Of a stretch of DNA of 64,000 nt, positions 27,223 to 35,483 are shown piece after piece. The number at the start of each line of letters is the position of its first letter. The first letter of the stretch is position 1. Source of the stretch: Geothrix campi (lineage in GTDB: Bacteria > Acidobacteriota > Holophagae > Holophagales > Holophagaceae). The position numbers and the translations under genes were made by a program. The stretch is from the NCBI RefSeq assembly GCF_024609265.1, contig NZ_JANHMP010000002.1:496001-560000 (forward strand), written 5' to 3'. The notes under the pieces are model-generated. The model saw nothing but the letters and a program-made list of their open reading frames with translations. It made no database searches and was not told the DNA's origin.

Positions 27223-27238
27223 CGTGACCTCAATCACG
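27223..27238. promoter_or_regulatory. CRP/FNR-family-like operator
   Basis: CGTGA-N6-TCACG is a perfect palindrome lying between the divergently transcribed tetraheme cytochrome and PstS-like genes. It has the same GTGA-N6-TCAC geometry as 18448-18461. The remainder of the 314-bp intergenic region shows no other clear feature. Confidence 0.5.
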
Positions 27239-27404
27239 TTTGAGTCCATACGGGCGGACGTCGAAGGTTCAGGTGTAGGATCATGACCCAGAAGGCATCT
27301 ATGGCGGCATCTTTCCAGATCATTGCTAGTTATCCAATGAACTTTCAGGGGACCGAAGCAGGGGGTATTCCTGTCGTTGTCCCTGATCCAACCAAGGGGT
27401 CTGT

Positions 27405-28403
27405 ATGAGAGGGAATCGCACGCACTTCGCCGCGGGCTTGGCCGTGGTGTTGTGGATGTCCTGTTTCACGGGGCTCCAGGCCCAGTCAGCCCAGACGCGG
27501 GCGAAGGTGCCCACCACCATCCCCCGCTACCAGCCGCAAGCCGCGGTGAAGGGCCCCATCGATCTGCCGGGGGCGGATGAGCTCATGGATCTCGGTGACG
27601 AATGGTCCAGCGGGTTCAAGAAGTTCCATCCTCAGGCCAACCTGATCTACCGGTCGAAGCTCACGAAGGAAGCCGTGAAGGACTTCCAGGAGGGCTCCGC
27701 TCTGCTCATCCTCGCAGACCGGGAACTCACGCCGGAGGAGACCAGGACCTTCCAGACCAAGTTCGGCTACATGCCGATGCGCATTCCCGTCTGTCTGGAC
27801 GCCAACATTGTCTTCGTCAACAAGGCCAACCCCATCACCTCCATCTCCATGGAACAGCTCGACGCCATCTATTCCAGGGCGCGCCTCGGTGGCAGCAAGG
27901 CCCCCGCCATGGTCTGGGGTGACCTGGGAGTCAAGGGCGAGTACGCCAAGTTGCCCATCGTCGCCTACGCAAGGGCGGAAGGCACGAACACCCGCACTTC
28001 ATTTGCCGCCCAGGCCATGCTCAAGGGCGAATACCGGCCCGGCATCCAGGAGCGGGATGATTCTTCGGCCCTGGCGGAAGCCGTCATGACCGATCGGGCG
28101 GGCATCGCCTTCGGGACCATGGCCTCCTGGTATTTCGCCAACAAGGTGCTCCCTGTGACGCCTTACCACATCGACGATGCCCGGTCTCCCAACCAGGAGA
28201 ACGTCACCACCAGCAAGTACCCCATGCCCCGCCTGTTCTACGCCTACCTGAACCGGACGCCTGGGCAGCCCCTCCCCGGGCCGGTCAACGAGGTCATCCA
28301 CTTCCTCCTGACCCAGGAAGGCCAGAACGCTGTGGCCGATTCCGGCCTGCTCCCCGGCCCCCCGGAGTTCATCCAGATCGCCCTGAAGCGCCTCAGCCGG
28401 TAG
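27405..28403 (+). CDS. PstS-like phosphate-type substrate-binding protein
   Basis: A 332-residue exported periplasmic binding protein of the PBP-II/PstS-like family. It has signal peptide AAGLAVVLWMSCFTGLQA and segments FGYMPMRIPVCLDANIVFVNKANPI, ISMEQLDAIYS, RAEGTNTRTSF and TDRAGIAFG, which match the phosphate-binding family architecture. No pst transporter genes are adjacent, so it may serve sensing or scavenging, or partner a distant permease. The ATG at 27405 has AAGGGG upstream. A terminator follows. Confidence 0.85.
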   Translation: MRGNRTHFAAGLAVVLWMSCFTGLQAQSAQTRAKVPTTIPRYQPQAAVKGPIDLPGADELMDLGDEWSSGFKKFHPQANLIYRSKLTKEAVKDFQEGSALLILADRELTPEETRTFQTKFGYMPMRIPVCLDANIVFVNKANPITSISMEQLDAIYSRARLGGSKAPAMVWGDLGVKGEYAKLPIVAYARAEGTNTRTSFAAQAMLKGEYRPGIQERDDSSALAEAVMTDRAGIAFGTMASWYFANKVLPVTPYHIDDARSPNQENVTTSKYPMPRLFYAYLNRTPGQPLPGPVNEVIHFLLTQEGQNAVADSGLLPGPPEFIQIALKRLSR

Positions 28404-28421
28404 GTCCACCACTCAGGAAGG

Positions 28422-28450
28422 CCCTCGTGCCCAGACACGAGGGTCTTCCT
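28422..28450 (+). terminator. Rho-independent terminator after the PstS-like gene
   Basis: CCCTCGTG/CACGAGGG stem with a 6-nt loop, then TCTTCCT, 19 bp past the stop codon. Confidence 0.75.
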
Positions 28451-28505
28451 GCGCCGTGTAAGGGTACAAGCAGAAGCCCGGCTTTGCCGTGTTTCTGCGC
28501 GGGGG

Positions 28506-28553
28506 TCCGGGGGTTTCCCTCGCAACGCATGCGTTGCGAGGGAAACCCCCGGA
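28506..28553. repeat. 48-bp perfect palindrome downstream of cysS
   Basis: A gapless palindrome centred on GCATGC (arms TCCGGGGGTTTCCCTCGC and so on) lies 5 bp past the cysS stop, between convergent genes. A second, smaller hairpin (GCAGAA...TTCTGC, about 28470-28498) lies beside it. Neither is followed by a T-run, so they resemble repeats more than terminators. Confidence 0.85.
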
Positions 28554-28558
28554 AAGCA

Positions 28559-30007
28559 TTAAGCTCGCCGCCAGCCCACGGTGCCGTCCTTGCGGTCCTC
28601 CAGCACGATGCCCATGGCCTTGAGGTGGTCGCGGACGCGATCGGCCTCGGCCCAGTTCTTCGCGGCCTTGGCGGCCCGGCGCGCCTCGATGAGCGCCTCC
28701 ACCTCGGCGTCGAGGCTGGCCTCCTCGTGGGGCCAAGCGGCGAAGATGGCATCGGCCTCGTCCAGGAAGGCCAGCACGGCGTCGCGCTCCTCGCGGGTGA
28801 GGGCCACGTGGTCGTCCTGGGCGTTGAGATCGCTGATGAGGGTAAAGAGGGCGGCCAGGGCTTCGGGGGTGTTCAGATCGTCGGCCATGGCCGCCCAGAA
28901 CTGTTCCCGGGCCTGATCCAGGCGGGCTGCGGGTTCGATGGCCTCGGCCCAGGGCCCGCCCCCAGCCTGGCCTTCGCCCTCCATGCGCTTGCGGAAGGCG
29001 CGGATGCGCTTCAGCGAATTCTCGGCGGCCCGCAGACCCTCAAAGCTGAAGTTCAGCACCTTGCGGTAGTGGTTGCTCTGGATGGCGTAGCGCAGGGCGA
29101 TGGGATCCACCCCCTTGGCCATCAGGTCACGCAGGGTAAAGAAGTTGCCCAGGCTCTTGGCCATCTTCTGGCCTTCGACCATGAGGAACTCGCCGTGGAC
29201 CCAATGGTTCACCCAGCGGTGACCGAGGCAGCCCTCGCTCTGGGCGATTTCGTTCTCGTGGTGGGGGAAGATCAGGTCCACCCCGCCGCTGTGGATATCC
29301 ACCCGCTCACCCAGCAGTTCCATGCCCATGGCCGAGCACTCGATATGCCACCCGGGCCGCCCGGGTCCCCAGGGGCTGTCCCACCACGGTTCCCCGGGCT
29401 TGGCCGCCTTCCACAGCACGAAGTCGGTGACGGAATCGCGCTCGTACTCGTCGGCATCCACGGAGGTTCCGCCCTGCATGCCCTCGCGATCCAGGTGCGC
29501 CAGGCAGCCGTACTGGGGCAGGCCGGCGATGCGGTAGTAGACGCTGCCCTCGCGGACATACGCCAGGCCCTTCGCCTCGAGTTCCTGCACCAAGTGGATC
29601 ATCTGGGGAATGTAGGCCGTGGCGCGGGGGAGGAAATTCGCCCGCTGGACGCCCAGCGTCTCCAGATCCTCCAGGAAGACGGCGGTGAAGCGCTCGGTAA
29701 GGGCCTTCATGGCCTCGTGGCGGGCCCCGTTGGGGGCGTCCGCGGGCAGACCGCCCTGGGAATCGCGGATGATCTTGTCCTCGACATCCGTGATGTTCAT
29801 GCAGTGGCGGACTTCGTGGCCCGCGGTCTGGAACGTGCGCTTGAGCAGGTCCTGGAAGAGGAAGGTTCTTAAATTTCCGATGTGTGCGTAGTTGTAAACT
29901 GTGGGGCCACAGGTGTACAACGAAACAATCCCGGGCACCACGGGTACCACAGGTTCGATCTTTCGAGTCAGGGTGTTGAAAAGGGAGATCCGCCGCTGCA
30001 TCTTCAT
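28559..30007 (-). CDS. cysS: Cysteinyl-tRNA synthetase
   Basis: Class I aminoacyl-tRNA synthetase charging tRNA-Cys. The 482 residues include the zinc-binding Cys and HIGH-like region YTCGPTVYNYAHIGNLRTF near residue 31, further zinc-site residues (GWHIECSAM, GGVDLIFPHHENEIAQSE), and the KMSKS-type KMAKSLGNFFTLRDL. A C-terminal DALR-like helical region follows. The ATG at 30007 is used; an in-frame ATG two codons later is equally possible. Monocistronic by context. Confidence 0.96.
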   Translation of the reverse strand: MKMQRRISLFNTLTRKIEPVVPVVPGIVSLYTCGPTVYNYAHIGNLRTFLFQDLLKRTFQTAGHEVRHCMNITDVEDKIIRDSQGGLPADAPNGARHEAMKALTERFTAVFLEDLETLGVQRANFLPRATAYIPQMIHLVQELEAKGLAYVREGSVYYRIAGLPQYGCLAHLDREGMQGGTSVDADEYERDSVTDFVLWKAAKPGEPWWDSPWGPGRPGWHIECSAMGMELLGERVDIHSGGVDLIFPHHENEIAQSEGCLGHRWVNHWVHGEFLMVEGQKMAKSLGNFFTLRDLMAKGVDPIALRYAIQSNHYRKVLNFSFEGLRAAENSLKRIRAFRKRMEGEGQAGGGPWAEAIEPAARLDQAREQFWAAMADDLNTPEALAALFTLISDLNAQDDHVALTREERDAVLAFLDEADAIFAAWPHEEASLDAEVEALIEARRAAKAAKNWAEADRVRDHLKAMGIVLEDRKDGTVGWRRA

Positions 30008-30058
30008 GGCACTAGGTAACCATCTTTATCCGTTCTTCTAAAGGCTTCGTGTGTCCTC

Positions 30059-30703
30059 ATGGGTTTCTTCGATAGAAAATCCGGAGATCAGGCGTCGATC
30101 GGACGGGACGAGCGGTTGCACCAATTGGAGGGTGAGAACCGGGCCCTCAAGAGCCGCCTGGAAGATACCCAGGAGCTGGTGCGCCACCTGGATGAGGATC
30201 GGGATCTCCTCCTGGGGGCCGTGGAGCGGCTCCGCCCGGGGCTCCCTCCCCGGGAGCTGGGAGAGGCCCTCCTGGAGGTCTGCTTCAAGCCGCTGGGCCT
30301 GGCCTGCTTCTACGTGGCTCTGGCGGATTGGGACCGGGATCAACTGGAGTTCGTGCTCTACCACGAGGGTGGACGCGTCCGGCAGCATCCGTCCCGGCGG
30401 CTTTCCGACCGGGCCGGCCTGTCTGAGCGGGTTCTCTCCAATGGACGCCCCATCTACATCCGGACCATGGAGGAGGGCCAGGCGTCAGGCAGCCTGCTGA
30501 CCGCGGCAGAACAGGCCACTGGGCTCATCCCCAACTCCTGGTACGGCGTCCCGCTGGGCAAGGGACCCCATCCGGCGGGGCTCGTGAGCTTCCAGAGCTT
30601 CCAGACAGACGCCTTCAGCGAAAGTCGGCGGCGGGTCATGGATGCCCTGGCGACCCTGCTGTCGACCTGCATGTGCCAGCAGGAGACCCTTCAGCACCCC
30701 TGA
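30059..30703 (+). CDS. GAF-like domain protein with N-terminal coiled coil
   Basis: A 214-residue cytoplasmic protein. Residues about 15-55 form a coiled coil (LHQLEGENRALKSRLEDTQELVRHL), and residues about 65-205 resemble a GAF domain (LLEVCFKPLGLACFYVALADWD..., WYGVPLGKGPHPAGLVSFQSF). There is no attached output domain, so it may be a stand-alone sensor or an adaptor. It starts at the ATG at 30059, divergent from cysS with only 51 bp between. Confidence 0.7.
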   Translation: MGFFDRKSGDQASIGRDERLHQLEGENRALKSRLEDTQELVRHLDEDRDLLLGAVERLRPGLPPRELGEALLEVCFKPLGLACFYVALADWDRDQLEFVLYHEGGRVRQHPSRRLSDRAGLSERVLSNGRPIYIRTMEEGQASGSLLTAAEQATGLIPNSWYGVPLGKGPHPAGLVSFQSFQTDAFSESRRRVMDALATLLSTCMCQQETLQHP

Positions 30704-30711
30704 AGGGCCGC

Positions 30712-31104
30712 TCAGGTTCGTTGGACCAGGGCCAGGAGGTCCTCCGGCAGCACCCGTGCGCGGTTGTCGGAACCGGCCACCAGATGGATGCTCTCGCCCT
30801 CGGCCAGCAGTGTGCCGTCCCGCTCGATGCGGTAGCCGAAGACAATGCGGCGGCGACCGGTCTCCCGCAGGAAAGTCCGAACCTGCACCAGTTCATCGTA
30901 GTAGGCGGGTGCCCTGAAGCGCACCCGGATCTCATTCACCACGAGACGCACCCCTCGGGCTTCCCAGTCCGCGTAGCTCTGGCCGAGTTCACGGAGGAAA
31001 TCGCTGCGACCAAGCTCCATCCACACGGGATACGTCGCGTGGTGGACGATGCCCATGGCATCGGTCTCGGCATAGCGCACTCGGAGTTCGGTCAGCGATT
31101 CCAT
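30712..31104 (-). CDS. YbgC/4-hydroxybenzoyl-CoA thioesterase family protein
   Basis: A 130-residue hotdog-fold acyl-CoA thioesterase. The family motif RVRYAETDAMGIVHHATYPVWME contains the catalytic Asp (TDAMG). VRFRAPAYYDELVQV and FGYRIERDGTLLAEGESIHL follow. The ATG at 31104 has GGAG 3 bp upstream and is preferred to an in-frame start at 31119. E. coli YbgC associates with the Tol-Pal cluster; no tol genes are here, so the substrate is open. Confidence 0.9.
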   Translation of the reverse strand: MESLTELRVRYAETDAMGIVHHATYPVWMELGRSDFLRELGQSYADWEARGVRLVVNEIRVRFRAPAYYDELVQVRTFLRETGRRRIVFGYRIERDGTLLAEGESIHLVAGSDNRARVLPEDLLALVQRT

Positions 31105-31117
31105 GACTCCAGCGTAC

Positions 31118-31145
31118 ACAAAGAAGCCCCGCCGGAGCGGGGCTT
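31118..31145 (-). terminator. Rho-independent terminator after the small secreted protein gene
   Basis: AAGCCCCGC-tccg-GCGGGGCTT on the minus strand, followed by CTTTGTGT. It lies 27 bp beyond the stop of the 31172-31519 gene and just upstream of the thioesterase start. Confidence 0.8.
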
Positions 31146-31171
31146 GTGGTGCGCGCGGACCGGGCTCCCGG

Positions 31172-31519
31172 CTACTCGACGGTGACGCGGATGTGATCGC
31201 CCTTGTCCGTGGTGACTTCCAGGAGCAGGTCGCCCGGCTTGGCGTCGGAGAGCAGCTTCTGGAGCTGTTCGGGTTTCAGGCCCTTCTTCGATTCGCCGTT
31301 GATCTTGATCTCGCCCTCGCCCGCCATGTCGAGGATGCCGTTGGCCAGGCTGATGGGCATGCGGATATGCACTTCGTTGGGGCCGTCCACGCCCTGGCGC
31401 TTGGCATGGTGATGGAAGGATTTGGAGACGATGTCCACCTTGAGGAACCGCGCGTTCTGCGCGGCCAGAGGGAGGGCGAGGCTGGCCGCCAGGGCCAGCG
31501 GGATCATGATGGCGCGCAT
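31172..31519 (-). CDS. Small secreted protein, unknown function
   Basis: A 115-residue exported protein with signal peptide MRAIMIPLALAASLALPLAAQ. The mature part is about 95 residues of alternating beta and helix (FLKVDIVSKSFHHHAKRQ, VHIRMPISLANGILDMAG, GDLLLEVTTDKGDHIRVTVE), and the histidine cluster HHHAKR is notable. The ATG at 31519 has a textbook AGGAGG. Family not recognised. The compact beta-rich form fits a periplasmic or surface accessory protein. Confidence 0.72.
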   Translation of the reverse strand: MRAIMIPLALAASLALPLAAQNARFLKVDIVSKSFHHHAKRQGVDGPNEVHIRMPISLANGILDMAGEGEIKINGESKKGLKPEQLQKLLSDAKPGDLLLEVTTDKGDHIRVTVE

Positions 31520-31687
31520 GGGCGTCCTCCTTGGAAGGAATGGGGTCGGCACTCGCCGGGTCGAAAGAGATTACGGGGTGCTGATGCGGAGGATTAGCCC
31601 GGATATCCTGGAAGGTGGAACGGAAGGCCGCCTGCTTCCATCCAAGGTCCATGTGCGGTCCGTCCGCCCTCTTTCCGGAGTCCCAGC

Positions 31688-32095
31688 ATGAAAGCCCTCG
31701 CCGCCCTCCTGCTCATCGCCGCGCCCCTGGTGGCCCAGGGACCCGTGAAGTGGGAGCACGACTACCAGGCCGCCCTCAAGCGCGCCAAAGCCGAAAAGAA
31801 GGTCATCTTCATGGACCTCTGGACCGAGTGGTGCCCGCCCTGCCAGTACCTGCAGAAGAACGTCTTCCCCAGCGCCGAGGGCCAGGCTGCCCTGGCCAAG
31901 GTGGTGCCCTTCTCCGCGCTGGTGGAGAAGCGGGATCGTACGCCTCTACCCGAGGGGAAGAAGCTGGCCGATAAGTTCGGTCTGGAAGCCTTCCCGACCA
32001 TGGTGATTCTCGATGCCGATGGCAAAGAGGTCCGCCGCCAGGTGGGTGCCTTCCGCACCGGAGCCGAGTTCGCGGCCTGGCTGGGTAGCAAGTAG
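31688..32095 (+). CDS. Secreted thioredoxin-family protein (DUF255/thioredoxin_7 type)
   Basis: A 135-residue periplasmic thioredoxin-fold protein: signal peptide MKALAALLLIAAPLVAQ and active site CPPC at residues 49-52 (WTEWCPPCQYL). The cis-Pro segment is LEAFPTMVILDADG. The alkaline CPPC pair suggests a disulfide reductase of the DsbD-gamma/thioredoxin_7 kind. The ATG at 31688 has GGAG upstream. A strong terminator follows, so it is monocistronic. Confidence 0.9.
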   Translation: MKALAALLLIAAPLVAQGPVKWEHDYQAALKRAKAEKKVIFMDLWTEWCPPCQYLQKNVFPSAEGQAALAKVVPFSALVEKRDRTPLPEGKKLADKFGLEAFPTMVILDADGKEVRRQVGAFRTGAEFAAWLGSK

Positions 32096-32171
32096 CTGTC
32101 AGCCCTCAGGAGAAGGACGGCGGCCTGTGGGCCGCCGTCCTTCTTTTTGCTGGGGGGCGAGGGCTGACAGC
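32096..32171 (+). terminator. Strong terminator nested in a second inverted repeat
   Basis: The inner hairpin at 32113-32142 has a perfect 13-bp stem (AAGGACGGCGGCC/GGCCGCCGTCCTT, loop TGTG), followed by CTTTTT. Outer arms GCTGTCAGCCCTC and GAGGGCTGACAGC (13 bp, 32096-32108 and 32159-32171) enclose it. The outer arm reaches close to the stop of the convergent BatB-like gene and may serve both strands. Confidence 0.88.
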
Positions 32172-32173
32172 CC

Positions 32174-33697
32174 TCACAGATCCTTCACTCCGCCCGCTGT
32201 CTTCGGGGGCTTGGGGAGGCGCTGCTTGATGCCCTCCAACTCGTCCTGCTGGGCGCCCATGCTGGGTCTGGGTGGGGGAGGCGGTGGGGGCTTTTTGGGG
32301 TCGGGTGGAGGGGGCGGGGCCGCATCCTTCACGAGGGTCTGCAGGTCGTGGATGGCCTCCCGCTGGCCCGGCTGCTCCAGGAGCAGGCGTTCGAGGAGGG
32401 TCCGGGCCTCGGCGGGCCGCTGGGCCTCCCGGTGGGCACGAGCGGCCAGGAGCAGGGCCGGGGCCCGCCAGGGAGGCAGGGGACGTGGGGCGCCTTGGCC
32501 CACCAGGGGCGACAGCGTCTTGAGGGCCTCTTCGGGGAGGCCCGCCCGCAGGTCGATCTGCGCAGCCAGGAGCAGGTGGGAGGGCTTGGCGTCTCCGGGC
32601 CGCCAGCGGCGGGCGCCAGGCAGGTCGCCATTCTCCAGGGCCTGCTGGGCGAGCCAGGCCTTCACGCTGGGGGGAGCCCATATTTTCCCCGCCTGGGCGC
32701 GGAGGGGGGCCGCCAGGGCCAGCAGGAGGAGCAGGGCGGGGCGCCAGCGCGCCATGGGTTTCCCGGCGAAGGCCAGCCAGAGGGCCAGCCCCGCCAGGGC
32801 CAACCAGGCCCCCACCTCGGGATGGGCCGGCTGGAGGGACCGTTGGGCCGGCAGGGGCAGCCTGCCGGCGGCCAGGGCCTGAAGGCCCGTGGCAGCGGTC
32901 TCGCCAGTGGTGAAGACCTGGCCGCCGGTGGCCTGGGCCAGACGCGCCAGGAACTCAGGGCGGGCGGTGCTCACGGCGGGTTCCTGCGAGGAGGGCTGGG
33001 CGGGGGGCTGGTCCCCAGGGCGGGCTCTGATCGGGACGGCGTGGGACTGGCCGTCGCCGAAGGCCAGCACACAGACGGGGAGCTTCGCCTTCTTCAGGGC
33101 GGTGACGGCGCGGTCCAGGGCGGCTTCGGGGGCCTCCCAGGTCTCCTCGCCATCGCTCAGCAACAGGATGACGGCGGGCGCCTCCCGGTCCGCCTGGGCG
33201 GCCACCTGGGGCAGGCCCCGGCCCAGGCTCGTGCCCGGGGAGCCCACCTCGCCAGGGACCACGGCCCGTAGCGCTTCACGGAGCAGGGTGCGGTCCTCCC
33301 CAGGCGGCTGGAGCGGGATGGCATCGCCGGTCAGCAAGTCCAGGCTCCACCGGAGGCCGGCCTGGGGCTGGGCCCAGATGCGGTCCAGGGCACCCACGGC
33401 CGCATCCCACCGGGAACGCCCCGCCGCGTCGGGCACGATCATGGAGCGGCTGGCGTCCAGCACCACATGCACCGTGAGCCGCGGGAACTCCGGCAGGCCC
33501 CAGCGGGGCTCCGCCAGACCGATGCCCAGACCGGCCAGCATCAGGGCCATGCCCAGGCCCTGCCAGAGCGGGCGCTGGCCCACCACCTGCACCCCCAGGC
33601 CCGGCCGGAGATGCGCCCGCAAGGCCAGCGCGAGAACCAGCACGATCGCCCCCCCGAAGGGAGCGAGCAGCCAGGGATGGGTGAAGGGGAGGCTCAT
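32174..33697 (-). CDS. BatB-like VWA protein fused to a TPR (BatC-like) tail
   Basis: A 507-residue membrane protein. N-terminal membrane segments (LLAPFGGAIVLVLALAL; GMALMLAGLGIGL) precede a VWA domain with the MIDAS motif DASRS (VVLDASRSM) and SDGEE. Further membrane segments follow, then a TPR-like periplasmic tail (LLLAAQIDLRAGLPEEALKTL; AEARTLLERLLLEQPG) ending in a long Pro-rich linker. This corresponds to BatB plus BatC in one chain. The start ATG at 33697 overlaps the BatA stop (ATGA). Confidence 0.85.
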   Translation of the reverse strand: MSLPFTHPWLLAPFGGAIVLVLALALRAHLRPGLGVQVVGQRPLWQGLGMALMLAGLGIGLAEPRWGLPEFPRLTVHVVLDASRSMIVPDAAGRSRWDAAVGALDRIWAQPQAGLRWSLDLLTGDAIPLQPPGEDRTLLREALRAVVPGEVGSPGTSLGRGLPQVAAQADREAPAVILLLSDGEETWEAPEAALDRAVTALKKAKLPVCVLAFGDGQSHAVPIRARPGDQPPAQPSSQEPAVSTARPEFLARLAQATGGQVFTTGETAATGLQALAAGRLPLPAQRSLQPAHPEVGAWLALAGLALWLAFAGKPMARWRPALLLLLALAAPLRAQAGKIWAPPSVKAWLAQQALENGDLPGARRWRPGDAKPSHLLLAAQIDLRAGLPEEALKTLSPLVGQGAPRPLPPWRAPALLLAARAHREAQRPAEARTLLERLLLEQPGQREAIHDLQTLVKDAAPPPPPDPKKPPPPPPPRPSMGAQQDELEGIKQRLPKPPKTAGGVKDL

Positions 33698-34650
33698 GGT
33701 CCCTCGACCCAGGCAGGGCGGGGCTTGCCGCGCTTGAAGGTCAGGTCGGCGGCCAGGGGCACGGCCAGCAGGGCGGCCACCAGGAGGCACCAGCGGGCCA
33801 GGGGTTGCCCTTCCGTGGGCTGATCCACGGGCAGAAGCGTCTTCTCCAGCTGGTCCACCGACGCAAGGCTGCGGGCCAGGCCGACGGGATCCTCGGCGCT
33901 GAAGGATTCGCCGCCCGTGAGATGGGCCACCTGCCGCAAGGTGGCGTGGTCCACTTCCACCCGGAGGCGGGCGAAGCCGCCGCCCTCCAGGGGCACCAGG
34001 CTCTCACCGTCGGTGCCGATGGCCACGGCATGGATGCGGATGCCGTTGCGCTGCGCCTCTTCCGCGGCCTCCACGGGCGTCACCCGGCCCCGGTTCTGCA
34101 CCCCGTCGGTGATGAGCAGGATCACCCGGCTGCGGGCCGGGCTGTCCTCCAGACGCCGCACGGCGGTCATGAGGGCCGAGCCGATGGCGGTGCCGTCGTC
34201 GCGGCTGTCGAGGTCGAGGCGGGCCAGCATGCGCAGCAGGCGCGTGTGATCGGCGGTGAGGGGGCTGAGCGTCACGGGATGGGCGCTGAAGAGGATGAGG
34301 GCGAAGCGGTCGTCGGGGCGGCGCTGGACGAACTGGGCCAGGGTGCGGCGGGCCGCGTGCCAGCGGTCCTCGTCGGGCCGGTCGAGGATCCGCATGCTGC
34401 TGCTGCCATCCAGCACCACGGCGAAATCCACCACGGGTGCCTCGCCGCGCACGGGCCGGCGCCATTCCGGGCCTGCCGCGGCCAGGCCCAGGGCCAGCGC
34501 CAGCAGAGGCGGCAGCCAGTGGGAGCTCAGCCGGGCCAGGGAAGTCGAGGGCCGCGAGGAGGGGATGCCCCAGCGGTAGACCACCCGCCAGGCCCAGATG
34601 AGCAGGGGCACCGCCACCAGCAGCAGCAGGGGATGGCGCAGGGCGATCAT
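33694..34650 (-). CDS. BatA-like VWA domain membrane protein
   Basis: A 318-residue membrane protein with N-terminal membrane segments (PLLLLVAVPLLIWAW; LLALALGLAAAGPEW), a periplasmic VWA domain with MIDAS DGSSS (VVLDGSSSM) and LLITDGVQ, and a C-terminal membrane helix (WCLLVAALLAVPLAA). In other bacteria BatA/BatB (aerotolerance operon) form a surface or periplasmic complex; the mechanism is unresolved. Both ends overlap its neighbours by the ATGA arrangement, so the four Bat genes are translationally coupled. Confidence 0.88.
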   Translation of the reverse strand: MIALRHPLLLLVAVPLLIWAWRVVYRWGIPSSRPSTSLARLSSHWLPPLLALALGLAAAGPEWRRPVRGEAPVVDFAVVLDGSSSMRILDRPDEDRWHAARRTLAQFVQRRPDDRFALILFSAHPVTLSPLTADHTRLLRMLARLDLDSRDDGTAIGSALMTAVRRLEDSPARSRVILLITDGVQNRGRVTPVEAAEEAQRNGIRIHAVAIGTDGESLVPLEGGGFARLRVEVDHATLRQVAHLTGGESFSAEDPVGLARSLASVDQLEKTLLPVDQPTEGQPLARWCLLVAALLAVPLAADLTFKRGKPRPAWVEGP

Positions 34651-35483
34651 GCATCCCCCTTGCTGTCGCCACGGGCGTCCAACGCGGCCACCAGCGGCTC
34701 TGGGGCCGGGAAGGGGGGCTCGGTGCGGCCGAAGCGGGCGGCGTCGAGGCTCTTCGTCCACTGATCCCAGGGACCCAGGTTGCGGGCTTGGAACTCGGCG
34801 GGCCCCCAAGCGCGGGCGGCCTCCCCGAAGCGGGCGGCCAGCAGCTCGCGGCCCAGGGCATGGGCGGCGTCGAGGGCGGCGCGGTCCCGTCGGGCCGGAG
34901 GCCAGTGCCGGCGGAAGGTGTGGGCTGCGTGATGCAGGTGCCGCTTGGCCGAACCCTTCCGCCAGCGTCGTATGACCCAGGCGGCCAGGCCCAAGGGGGG
35001 TAGCAGCAGCAGGCTGGCCCAGGCCCAGGGGAAGGGGATGGCGGGCAGGAGGTCTTCATTCCCACCGCCGAAGCCCACCCAGGGACCGCCGAAGGGAATG
35101 GTGCGGGGCACGTCGAGGCGCAGTTCGGGGCTCCGCTGCCCGTTGCCCAGGTCCAGGCCGGGGATCATGGCATGGCCCGGTTCCAGGGCTTGCACCTGGA
35201 AGCGCCAACCGCGGCCATCGGGCAGGGGCTCCATGGAGCGCAGGCGCAGCGGACCCAGGCGATCCTCCACCGTGGGCCGGGGCGGAGCGGGCAGGGCAGG
35301 ATCCGCCTCCCGCAGCTCCAGCACCTGCAGTTCGCCAAGTTTCAGCTGGGCTGGCGCCTTCCAGGTAGGGGCGGCTCCGGCCAGCAGGGTTACGACCATC
35401 AAGACTGCTGTTTTCCCATATCTCGGATTTGGTGCACGAAATCCGAGCGTGGACAGACGATGGAGGGAACCACCCGGCCTCAT
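34647..35483 (-). CDS. BatD/DUF4381-like membrane protein
   Basis: A 278-residue protein. After an N-terminal hydrophobic segment (TAVLMVVTLLAGAAP) there is a beta-rich periplasmic part (LKLGELQVLELREADPALP; WRFQVQALEPGHAMIPG), a single membrane helix (AWASLLLLPPLGLAAWVIRRW), and a cytoplasmic helical part. The layout resembles DUF4381 or shortened BatD. The start ATG at 35483 overlaps the DUF58 stop. An alternative internal ATG within KTAVLMVV would remove a basic leader. The subfamily assignment is tentative. Confidence 0.72.
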   Translation of the reverse strand: MRPGGSLHRLSTLGFRAPNPRYGKTAVLMVVTLLAGAAPTWKAPAQLKLGELQVLELREADPALPAPPRPTVEDRLGPLRLRSMEPLPDGRGWRFQVQALEPGHAMIPGLDLGNGQRSPELRLDVPRTIPFGGPWVGFGGGNEDLLPAIPFPWAWASLLLLPPLGLAAWVIRRWRKGSAKRHLHHAAHTFRRHWPPARRDRAALDAAHALGRELLAARFGEAARAWGPAEFQARNLGPWDQWTKSLDAARFGRTEPPFPAPEPLVAALDARGDSKGDA

